A stretch of DNA of 64,000 nucleotides from G963662675 sp963662675 (GTDB taxonomy: Bacteria > Bacteroidota > Bacteroidia > Bacteroidales > Prolixibacteraceae): assembly GCA_963662675.2 (NCBI GenBank), contig CAXXHP010000001.1:1-64000 (forward strand), written 5' to 3'. Below, piece by piece: positions 37,122 to 44,298 of the stretch (its first letter is position 1; every line of letters begins with the position of its first letter). The translations under genes and the position numbers were made by a program. A model generated the notes under the pieces. The model searched no databases, had not been told where the DNA came from, and saw nothing but the letters and a program-made list of their open reading frames with translations.

Positions 37122-37175
37122 TATCACGTAAGGTTCTGGAAGAGGTTTAGGGGTGAGATTCCCTTTTTATTCGAT
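37122..37175 (+). mobile_element. Group II intron 3'-end relic 1
   Basis: The strand reads GTAAGGTTCTGG, AAGAGGTTTAGGGGTGAGAT, a C/T tract and TATTCGAT, matching the domain V 3' strand and domain VI of group II introns. No RT coding remains. The nhaA stop codon on the opposite strand lies inside it. Confidence 0.55.
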
Positions 37176-38472
37176 TTTTTCTTGTTATTGATCGTCTTAA
37201 TATCAAGTATCCCACAATTCCGGAAACAAGTGAACCAGCAATAATTCCCATTTTTGCCGAATTTATAAAGATATCATTATTGAATGCTAAACTTCCTATG
37301 AACAAAGACATTGTAAAACCCACCCCAGATAGAATTGCGACACCAATAATATCTAAAAAATTGGTGTGTTTGGGAAGTGTTGCAATTTTTAATTTAATGC
37401 TCAAGTAAGAAAAAATAGAAACCCCAATTGCTTTTCCTAAGAATAATGATACTGCCAAATTCAAAGCTAATGAAACATCAATAATCATCTCATTAGAAAA
37501 ATATATTCCTGCATTTGAAAGCGCAAAAATAGGCATAATTAGAAATGCTACCCAATAATGTAAACGATGTTCAAGTTGTTGCAAAGGAGATTGTACTTTA
37601 TTAGTCCAATCTTCAAGATTATCTATTTCTTCTATCTGTAGTTTTGATAGCACTGGTAAATTATTTGTATTATTTGATGTTGTTAATCTGTGGATAATTT
37701 CGTTAAGTTTTTCGGTATAATTGAATTCATTGATTTTTTGTTTTATTGGAACAGCAAATGCCAGTAATATTCCAGCAATAGTTGGATGCACTCCTGATTT
37801 TAAAAAGAGAACCCAAATGATAATTCCAAAAATGAGTAAAATAAATTTGTTGTGAATTTTTATAAATGACAAAAAATATAGCACTGAAAGTAATATGCCA
37901 GCATAAAATAGTAGTGACCACGAAATATCACTTGTGTAGAATATCGCTATTACAAGTACTGCACCTATGTCGTCAATTATAGCAAATGCGGTAAGAAATA
38001 TTTTTAGACTTAAAGGCACTTTATTTCCAAGCAGTTTTAATATAGCCAAGGTAAAGGCAATATCTGTAGCCATTGGAATACCCCATCCATTTACTGTTTC
38101 AGAACTATCATTTAGAATTAAATACAAGGATAATGGAATAAGCATGCCACCAATAGCAGCAAAAATTGGCAATGATGCTTTTTTAAAGGAGTTTAGTTCC
38201 CCGATAAGAATTTCTCTTTTTATTTCAAGACCAATGAGGAAAAAGAAAATTGCCATCAGGCCATCATTTATCCATAATATTAATGGTTTGATAAGTGTGA
38301 AATTATCCGATTTAATTCCAATTTCATATTCCCATATTGAGTTGAAATAATCACGAATTGGTGAGTTGGAAAGAATCAAAGCGAGAGACATTGAAATGAA
38401 TAGCAGTATACCACTAAAACTTTCAGCTTTAATGAATTTTTGCATTGGGCTTAAAAAAGCTTTACTCTTCAT
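37147..38472 (-). CDS. nhaA: Na+/H+ antiporter NhaA
   Basis: 441 residues with about 12 hydrophobic segments. Key motifs: NDGLMAIFFFLIGLEIKRE near 70, the GIPMATDIAFTLAIL helix near 130 and the paired aspartates in IIDDIGAVLVIAIFY near 163. It exchanges 2 H+ for 1 Na+ across the inner membrane, useful in saline habitats. A hydrophilic insertion around 255-300 separates the two halves. The last codons and stop (IKRESHP) overlap intron relic 1. Confidence 0.95.
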   Translation of the reverse strand: MKSKAFLSPMQKFIKAESFSGILLFISMSLALILSNSPIRDYFNSIWEYEIGIKSDNFTLIKPLILWINDGLMAIFFFLIGLEIKREILIGELNSFKKASLPIFAAIGGMLIPLSLYLILNDSSETVNGWGIPMATDIAFTLAILKLLGNKVPLSLKIFLTAFAIIDDIGAVLVIAIFYTSDISWSLLFYAGILLSVLYFLSFIKIHNKFILLIFGIIIWVLFLKSGVHPTIAGILLAFAVPIKQKINEFNYTEKLNEIIHRLTTSNNTNNLPVLSKLQIEEIDNLEDWTNKVQSPLQQLEHRLHYWVAFLIMPIFALSNAGIYFSNEMIIDVSLALNLAVSLFLGKAIGVSIFSYLSIKLKIATLPKHTNFLDIIGVAILSGVGFTMSLFIGSLAFNNDIFINSAKMGIIAGSLVSGIVGYLILRRSITRKNRIKRESHP

Positions 38473-38787
38473 GATAGTAAATTTAATTATTCTTACTCAA
38501 ATGCTTTTTACAATTATTAATGACTAGTCCTAAAGTACGGCTACAGGTTAATCCTTTATTTTAGGCGACCTTTTAATATACCGTATTTGGTGTTTTGTAG
38601 CCTAAGGATAGGTGAAGTCTTTTGTTACTATATCGTTTATCGCGCTTTTTGTCGCCAACTTTGCATGTTTGGTTGTAGCGAAAACCTACGGTTGAATTAG
38701 CCGCTGAACCCCGCATACATATAGCTTTTGTTATTGGTCTTTCCCTTCATCCAAGTGTTCAAGATGTATTCCTTGCCTACTCGATTT
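38473..38787. other. Intergenic region with IS remnant
   Basis: It holds the IS3-family end (38525-38646) and about 130 bases with no recognisable feature before the VIT family gene. Confidence 0.5.
38525..38646 (-). pseudogene. IS3-family transposase, C-terminal remnant with IS end
   Basis: On the minus strand the frame reads RYSNKRLHLSLGYKTPNT and stops at 38556. This is the conserved C terminus of IS3/IS150-group integrase-type transposases (usually NNxRPHxxLGYxTP). The remaining bases to 38525 are a plausible IS terminal region. The rest of the transposase is missing. Confidence 0.8.
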
Positions 38788-39495
38788 TTATCCAACGGTT
38801 ACATGAAATAAATATCCAACAAGCGCAGTTAATCCCATGGCTACAGTACCCCAAAAGGTAATTCTAATTATTGCTTTGCCTATACTTGAACCTCCCGTTT
38901 TAGCAGCCAATGCACCTAAAATAATAAGGAAGAAGATTGCAAAACCATAGAGGTAATACTCAATGCTTTTTAATGGCAGAAAGAGAGCGACTACAAGGGG
39001 GAGTATTCCCCCAACTGTAAATGCTAAGCCTGAAGCAAAAGCTGCTTGTGTTGGGTTCGCTTTGCTTATTTCATTTAGTCCCAATTCATCTCTAGTGTGT
39101 GCTCCCAATGCATCGGTTTCAGATAATTCTTTTGCAACTGTGAATGCAGTTTCTTTTTTAAGCCCTCTTTTTTCATAAATTTCCGCTAATCGCTGTAATT
39201 CAATTTCGGGTATTTCGTTTAACTCATTTCTTTCCCGTTCAATATCCGCTTTTTCCATATCTGTTTGAGAACTTACAGAAACGTATTCACCTGCTGCCAT
39301 TGATAAAGCACCAGCCACCAATCCAGCCATGGTTGCTAATACGATAGGTTCTCTAATATTACTCGCAGCGGCAATCCCTATCGCAAGACTAGATGTGGAT
39401 AGAATTCCATCATTTGCACCAAGAACTGCTGCTCTCAACCAATTACTTCTGTGTATGAAATGATTGTCTAAATAGTTATTTGTTTTATCCTTCAT
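38788..39495 (-). CDS. VIT1/CCC1-family metal transporter
   Basis: 235 residues. The N-terminal signature WLRAAVLGANDGILSTSSLAIG is followed by GLVAGALSMAAGEYVSVSSQ, an acidic helical metal-binding middle (residues 75-130, rich in Glu) and three further membrane helices. The family transports Fe2+ or Mn2+ out of the cytosol or into compartments. There is no adjacent regulator. Confidence 0.9.
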   Translation of the reverse strand: MKDKTNNYLDNHFIHRSNWLRAAVLGANDGILSTSSLAIGIAAASNIREPIVLATMAGLVAGALSMAAGEYVSVSSQTDMEKADIERERNELNEIPEIELQRLAEIYEKRGLKKETAFTVAKELSETDALGAHTRDELGLNEISKANPTQAAFASGLAFTVGGILPLVVALFLPLKSIEYYLYGFAIFFLIILGALAAKTGGSSIGKAIIRITFWGTVAMGLTALVGYLFHVTVG

Positions 39496-39664
39496 GTTAA
39501 AAAGTTAATTGTTCTGTATAATCTTGACTAAAGGTAATGTTGTTATTTTTTGAAATGAATAATATTTGTTTAGGACGGGACACACAATACAGGGATGCTT
39601 ATTGACAGTTAATACGGATTTTTTGCATCTGTAAATATTATAGATGGGGGGTGACAGAAGGGAA

Positions 39665-39720
39665 GACTATAACGTAAGGCTCTGTGAGAGCCTTGGGGTT
39701 AAGTTTACTATCCGTTCGGA
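39665..39720 (+). mobile_element. Group II intron 3'-end relic 2 (tentative)
   Basis: The sequence ACTATAACGTAAGGCTCTGT, then GAGAGCC, TTGGGGTTAAG and a CCGTTCGG end resembles relic 1 (which has ACTATCACGTAAGGTTCTGG). It lies 35 bases before the symporter remnant's stop. Confidence 0.4.
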
Positions 39721-39739
39721 AGTACTATGTACATCACTG

Positions 39740-39793
39740 AAGAATTATATGTATTCATTCTCTTAATAAAGAGAATGAATACATATAATTCTT
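39740..39793. repeat. Perfect 25-bp inverted repeat
   Basis: Left arm 39740-39764 and right arm 39769-39793 are exact reverse complements around a 4-base AATA loop. It contains the stop codon and last codons of the symporter remnant. A perfect, AT-rich repeat of this length is either a strong hairpin terminator or a recent foldback rearrangement scar. Confidence 0.85.
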
Positions 39794-40118
39794 TTGAAGT
39801 GATTGAACAAAAACGAAAATGATTGCTGAAAGTACTATGCCAAAGAAATTTGCATCTAAACCCAAAGGCAATTGTAACTCGGATAATATGAGAAACAAAG
39901 TCGTTCCTCCACCTAAAAGCATTGAATATAGTGCTGCTTTCGACGAAGGGTTTTTCAAAAACATAGTCCCCAAAATCGGAACAAATAATCCTGAAACCAT
40001 AAAGGCATAAGAGTATAACATTAGTTCGAGTACATTTTGCATCAGTGTCGCCAGAATAATTGCCAGAATTCCAATAACCAATGTGGCTAATTGCGAATAT
40101 CGAATACCCTTGGCATTT
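39755..40118 (-). pseudogene. Sodium:solute symporter (SSF), C-terminal fragment
   Basis: About 120 residues that match the last three membrane helices of SSF transporters (for example LATLVIGILAIILATLMQNVLELMLYSYAF and FVPILGTMFLKNPSSKAALYSMLLGG). Upstream codons are missing: the frame abuts the stop of the DUF4143 ATPase gene, so the 5' part was deleted or replaced. The final residues NYMYSFSLLRE are encoded by the palindrome and not by native sequence. Confidence 0.78.
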
Positions 40119-41234
40119 CTATAATTTAACAAATTCTCGAAAATTATTTCGATCTATTAGAATACCTTTTGCTTTGTATGTTTCAATAAACTTCTCTGGG
40201 ATTTTTAGTTTTTTATTTTTCCATTTAAACTCATATCCAAATATTCCCCCATCTTTTTCTTCAACCAAATCAATTTCCTGTTGCTGTTTTGTTCTCCAAA
40301 AATACATTTTAGAAAATGTATTTTTATAGGTGTTTTGTTTAAGCCTTTCGGAGATTAGAAAATTTTCCCATAAAGCCCCTTTGTCAATCCTTAAATCCAG
40401 TTGACTAAAATTGCCAATTATCATATTTCTGATACCGTTATCATAGAAATATATTTTTCTGTTTTGTTTTATTTCATTTCTCAAATTTCTGCTAAAACTG
40501 TTCAGCCTAAATACGATATAACCCTTTTCTAATATTTCAATGTATTTTTGAACAGTAACTTTATTAATTCCTACTATTTGAGATAATTCATTGTAATTCA
40601 CTTCACTTCCCATCTGAAGTGCAAGTGCCTGTAATAATTTCTCAAGAACTTCTGGTCTTCTAATATCTGAGAAAGCCAAAATATCACGATATAAATAGCT
40701 GTTAACAAGGTTTTTTAGTGTTTCTCTCTCTTTTCCTTGATTATTTATTACCTCAGGATAAAAACCATATAATAGACGATTTTCTAATTGTTGTTCTGAT
40801 TTTATAAAGCCAATTTTTTTTTCATATTCTTCCCATGAAATTGGGAACATTTCGTATTCCCATTTTCTTCCGGTTAAAGGTTCATTAAGTTCATTTCCCA
40901 AATCAAACGAAGAAGAACCACTTACAAATAATTGAACATCTTTAAATTGGTCGGTGATTATTTTTAAGGTTAACCCTATTCCTGGGATTCTTTGTGCTTC
41001 GTCAAGAAAAATGAATTTATGGTCACCTATGAAAGTTCGAATTTGTTCTGTATTTGGATTTGATAACAAATTTCTTGTCGTTGGGTCATCAGCGTCTAGA
41101 AATAAATATTTTTTATCTTTCAGAATTGCTTTTAGAAGTGTTGTTTTGCCTACTTGTCTGGCTCCTACAACTACAATAGCTTTTCCGCTATTTATCTTTT
41201 CTGTAATTGTATTTTCTATTGTTCTTGAAAACAT
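40119..41234 (-). CDS. AAA-family ATPase with C-terminal DUF4143
   Basis: About 371 residues from MFSRTIENTI; 14 further codons are open. Walker A VVGARQVGKTTLLKA near 20, Walker B KFIFLDEAQRIPG near 70, sensor SGSSSFDL near 103, a winged-helix segment near 210 (YNELSQIVGINKVTVQKYIEIL) and a C-terminal nuclease-like DUF4143 with EIDLVEEKDGGIFGYEFKW. The family is common in genomes' accessory parts and its function is unclear, possibly toxin- or defence-linked. Confidence 0.85.
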   Translation of the reverse strand: MFSRTIENTITEKINSGKAIVVVGARQVGKTTLLKAILKDKKYLFLDADDPTTRNLLSNPNTEQIRTFIGDHKFIFLDEAQRIPGIGLTLKIITDQFKDVQLFVSGSSSFDLGNELNEPLTGRKWEYEMFPISWEEYEKKIGFIKSEQQLENRLLYGFYPEVINNQGKERETLKNLVNSYLYRDILAFSDIRRPEVLEKLLQALALQMGSEVNYNELSQIVGINKVTVQKYIEILEKGYIVFRLNSFSRNLRNEIKQNRKIYFYDNGIRNMIIGNFSQLDLRIDKGALWENFLISERLKQNTYKNTFSKMYFWRTKQQQEIDLVEEKDGGIFGYEFKWKNKKLKIPEKFIETYKAKGILIDRNNFREFVKL

Positions 41235-41400
41235 TGTTTTTATTTCAAAGGTATGACACGCCATTGTAATATCCAAAAGTCATGACTAAAAGTCATTTGG
41301 ATGTGTCCATAGGCTTTTTTGTGTAGCGTTTAAAGCGGTATTTTAAGTCTAGTACCTTGTTTTTAATGTGTTTTAGCGATTCCCTTTTTTGTCTGTTCGT

Positions 41401-41880
41401 TTATTTAATTGCCTCATGCCATGCCTTTTTTGGCCTGTTTGGCGGATACCCATTTTCTTGCCGGTATAGTTTTCGTTGTTCTGTAAAGTCCCACCAAGTT
41501 TTAGATGTATCATTTGTATTGGCAAAGTTTACTGCCAATCTAAACTGGTCTTCAACGCAAGGGTCTATCCAGTATCCCTTTTTCTGTTCGTATTCGTCTG
41601 TCAATATTGCTCCGTTTTTGTCTTTAAGTTCATGGAGTGAATAGTAACCTAGGAAGACAAGATCTTCTGCAAACTTTATACCTATTGACGGAACGGTTTG
41701 AAATTCAGCTAAAGCATAAATCTCTTTTGCACGTTCCGTTGTCGTGCCCAAAATAACTTCTAATTCGTCTATAGCATAGTCGAGAATTTCAGATATTTTC
41801 ACTTTATGTTTTCTCAAATTTGCTCTTTCAAAATCTGTTAGCGTTAGCTTTATGTTGGTTTTATGCTTCATCTTTGGCAA
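41401..41880 (-). CDS. Helix-hairpin-helix protein, Cdd1/pathogenicity-locus family
   Basis: 159 residues. A helix-hairpin-helix region is visible in FQTVPSIGIKFAEDLVFLGYYSLHELKDKN (about 60-90), followed by the family's conserved block with DPCVEDQFR and a C terminus rich in Trp/Tyr (WWDFTEQRKLYRQENGYPPNRP). HhH motifs bind DNA nonspecifically. Role unknown. It sits between the DUF4143 ATPase and the DUF262 gene in the same direction. Confidence 0.75.
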   Translation of the reverse strand: MPKMKHKTNIKLTLTDFERANLRKHKVKISEILDYAIDELEVILGTTTERAKEIYALAEFQTVPSIGIKFAEDLVFLGYYSLHELKDKNGAILTDEYEQKKGYWIDPCVEDQFRLAVNFANTNDTSKTWWDFTEQRKLYRQENGYPPNRPKKAWHEAIK

Positions 41881-41971
41881 AAGTCAGTAACCATTCGTGA
41901 ATATCTCCATTTGCAAAAAAAAACGTTTATTCATAACTCAAATCTTTGCATGAAGCTTGAAGGTATGGAAA

Positions 41972-42067
41972 ATGCGTAGTTACGTTCCCATGTTGGAACG
42001 CTACAATCAAGTAAAACCAAGTACGGTTTTGTGAGAGGTTTATGGGTGAGATTCCCCTTTGTCGACT
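41972..42067 (+). mobile_element. Group II intron relic 3, with maturase C-terminal codons
   Basis: Plus-strand frame RSYVPMLERYNQVKPSTVL then stop mirrors the end of the intact maturase at the window start (RGYVSLLELYNQVKPSTVLF). About 32 consecutive bases near CTACAATCAAGTAAAACC are identical to 1300-1331. A domain V/VI-type tail (GTACGGTTTTGTGAGAGG, then GGGTGAGATTCCCC and CGACT) follows. Everything 5' of the last codons is lost. It ends 18 bases from the DUF262 stop. Confidence 0.8.
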
Positions 42068-42084
42068 CGGGCACCAATAGTATT

Positions 42085-43767
42085 TTATATCTTCCAAATA
42101 GATTTTGCTTGTTTTGCAAGATATGCCTGTCTGTGTTTTACCTTTTGTGGAGTCCATTGATCATAGTCAAATTGATTGCTTAATTGATAATTGCTGGTTA
42201 TATAGATTTCTTTCTTTTCATCAATTGGCTTTGTACCACAATCATTATTTTTTTTCGGTTCAAGAAGGGTATAGTTACCTATGCGATAAATAAATTCAAT
42301 TTGAATATCTTTCATGAAAATATTGTCCCAATATTCATCTGGGTTTTCAGGAAGTATGTGCTCTATTGAGCCTTCATCGTCAATATAGTTGTATGTTGTA
42401 TTGGCCATTTGATTCTCAATTGAATAGAGTATATATCTTACGAGTTTTGTTTTTCGTTTTGTACTTATTGAAATAGCCATAAATGCATTATGAAATGCCT
42501 CATCGCTTGTATATATTTTTTTTAAAGCTTCAAATACACCAGTTGGATTAGTAATTTCCCCTTTTGATACTTTAACTGCAGCATCATTGTAAACCAGTTC
42601 AAGTATATTAGTTTTCAAACCTCCAATAACCGAATATCGAAAAGATATTACAGAACACATCTTACAAACTCGTGCAAAGTCATTTGTGTTTAATTGAGTA
42701 TAACATGCAAGAAGCAAAGGGAATGATTGTCTAATATTAAACAACTGCAGTTCCGATAACGCTTTCTTTATTTCTTTTTCGCCTTTCCACAAATCATCAT
42801 CTGGATTATATAATGCGGCAAATAATTCAGCATTTAATTCTAAATTACCAATAAGATCAAATACACCATCAGCATCGGCAATTGTCCTCTTAATTCGTTT
42901 AAACAATTCTTTTTCGGTAACTAAACGATTTCTGGATATCCAGAAGTATCTTAAGAAATACGAGAAATCTTTGTATTTTACATATTTTAAAATATTATCC
43001 CATTTGTTTTTAAGGTGTTGATGGTCTTTATCACAAACTTTTGAGAAAAGATAATTTTTTAATAAGTCTGTAACAGATAAATCCAAACCTCTATCGTTTA
43101 AGGTTTCAAATACTAAATATGCATTCAACTCATCAACAACAGAAATTTCAATAAATGTCAAATTGTCCCCAATAAATTCTAAATATTCAATAAGCTCTGT
43201 CGTTGAATTTTGCACATAAATTTCCTTTCTCAATTTATCATAGAAGAAATCATATGCTCCAATAAGGTTTTTATTTGATTTTGAAAGACGACGAATATTA
43301 TTTATCTCATGAAATTGAATAAGATAAGAAGCAAAAATAGGATTGTTTTCATTATTTAAAATCAACTTGTTTGTAAACATCAGAGAAGCAGCAGACTTAA
43401 ACCCAATAAACTTTTTAAGGAGAATATCTTTTCTCTCTTTATTATTATCGGCATCAATATCATTCTTAATCAGATCATTTATTATCCTAATGCAGCTTAG
43501 TGCTAAAATACTAAGAGTAGTTAATCTTTGTTGACCGTCAATTATTTCAAAATTTTTAGATTCTTTTTTCATTAGCACTAATGCTCCCATATAGTGCTTT
43601 GTTTCGTCTTTTTTTGCATTTGAAATATCCAACCAAAGGTCATCCCAGTGCTCTTCTTCCCAAGAATAATCTCGTTGAAACAATGGTACCTGATATACGT
43701 TATCTCCAGAAATCAATCCACTGAATGAAACGGTATTTGCATTTAAAAGTTGATCATTTTGGCTCAT
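42085..43767 (-). CDS. DUF262 and DUF1524 domain protein, GmrSD-like
   Basis: 560 residues. The N-terminal DUF262 domain shows VPLFQRDYSWEEEHWDDLWLDI near 27-48 and the FEIIDGQQRLTTLSIL motif near 73, which in GmrS/DndB-like proteins is a nucleotide-hydrolysing ParB-like core. A helical middle is followed by a C-terminal DUF1524/HNH-like part with SIEHILPENPDEYW near 470 and NYTLLEPKKNN, here fused in one chain. Type IV restriction enzymes of this family cut modified phage DNA. Element D and a duplicated promoter region lie upstream. Confidence 0.83.
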   Translation of the reverse strand: MSQNDQLLNANTVSFSGLISGDNVYQVPLFQRDYSWEEEHWDDLWLDISNAKKDETKHYMGALVLMKKESKNFEIIDGQQRLTTLSILALSCIRIINDLIKNDIDADNNKERKDILLKKFIGFKSAASLMFTNKLILNNENNPIFASYLIQFHEINNIRRLSKSNKNLIGAYDFFYDKLRKEIYVQNSTTELIEYLEFIGDNLTFIEISVVDELNAYLVFETLNDRGLDLSVTDLLKNYLFSKVCDKDHQHLKNKWDNILKYVKYKDFSYFLRYFWISRNRLVTEKELFKRIKRTIADADGVFDLIGNLELNAELFAALYNPDDDLWKGEKEIKKALSELQLFNIRQSFPLLLACYTQLNTNDFARVCKMCSVISFRYSVIGGLKTNILELVYNDAAVKVSKGEITNPTGVFEALKKIYTSDEAFHNAFMAISISTKRKTKLVRYILYSIENQMANTTYNYIDDEGSIEHILPENPDEYWDNIFMKDIQIEFIYRIGNYTLLEPKKNNDCGTKPIDEKKEIYITSNYQLSNQFDYDQWTPQKVKHRQAYLAKQAKSIWKI

Positions 43768-43794
43768 GTCGGGATGTCGTTTATTATTAATGGG

Positions 43795-43850
43795 AACTAG
43801 TTTATAGATACACTAAACGTTACGTTTACCTCCGGTGGAGGTATGTGGCT
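43795..43850. repeat. Element D, upstream of the DUF262 gene
   Basis: It shares with element C the order AACTAGTTTATA, CACTAAA, then a TCC/GG-rich block. Here that block is a perfect hairpin, ACCTCC GGT GGAGGT (43828-43842). It lies 28 bases before the start codon. Confidence 0.45.
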
Positions 43851-43873
43851 GGTCCTTTTTGTACTTTTTTTTC

Positions 43874-44147
43874 AAAATATCCTCTTTGTTTATTTTCAAG
43901 CGAGACAATTTACGAAAACATAAAATAAGATTTATGTTGTTGTAGATAAAAGAAATTAAAAGTAGTTGATAGTAAGTCGGTATTGCTTCAAGATGGATAC
44001 AATGATGGAGTTGTTATTGACATAGTTAATGTGTGTTTTGTGTGCATTTGTAACTAGCTATGAATATCGCGGACACTTCCTACTACTCCATTTTTCTAAA
44101 TTTGAAAATAGAACTTCAGAATTGAGGAAAAACACCGAAAGTGTTGG
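43874..44147. repeat. 274-bp direct repeat, copy R1
   Basis: Nearly identical (about four differences) to R2 at 46167-46439, same orientation. R2 is the upstream region of the T9SS protein gene, so R1 is a duplicated promoter region whose own gene has been replaced by the DUF262 gene. Confidence 0.9.
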
Positions 44148-44163
44148 TTCTTTGCTTGTAGAT

Positions 44164-44196
44164 ATATGGGGAAACTGCTTAGCAGTTTCCCCATAT
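44164..44196. repeat. Perfect 15-bp hairpin
   Basis: ATATGGGGAAACTGC pairs exactly with GCAGTTTCCCCATAT around TTA. There is no T-run on either side, so it is not a standard terminator. It is adjacent to intron relic 4 and could be part of an intron domain or of the insertion target. Confidence 0.7.
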
Positions 44197-44283
44197 GGGC
44201 ATATAATTTTCACCCGTAGAGCTACTTCGAAGAGCCATGTGTGGTTCGGTGATAGATTTTAGGGGTGAGTACCACTAGCTCAC
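44190..44283 (+). mobile_element. Group II intron 3'-end relic 4 (tentative)
   Basis: GAGCCATGTGTGGTTCGGTG resembles a domain V 3' strand, then TTTTAGGGGTGAG, a short loop and CTCACTCAACT resemble domain VI. It abuts the stop of the minus-strand repeat-protein gene (44299), like the other relics. Confidence 0.4.
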
Positions 44284-44298
44284 TCAACTACCCAATGT

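Larger units (their letters stand above)
43768..44298. other. Intergenic region between DUF262 and the repeat protein
   Basis: It contains element D, direct repeat copy R1 (43874-44147), a 15-bp perfect hairpin (44164-44196) and intron relic 4 (about 44190-44283). The frame at 44029-44262 runs through repeats and is not considered a gene. Confidence 0.65.

Noticed and set aside
38640..38787. Possible structured RNA or second mobile-element fragment between the IS3 remnant and the VIT family gene.
   Set aside because: No convincing hairpin, promoter/terminator pair or match to another part of the window was seen.
44029..44262. 77-codon plus-strand ORF upstream of the repeat protein.
   Set aside because: It runs through direct repeat R1, the hairpin and an intron relic, so it is not a maintained gene.
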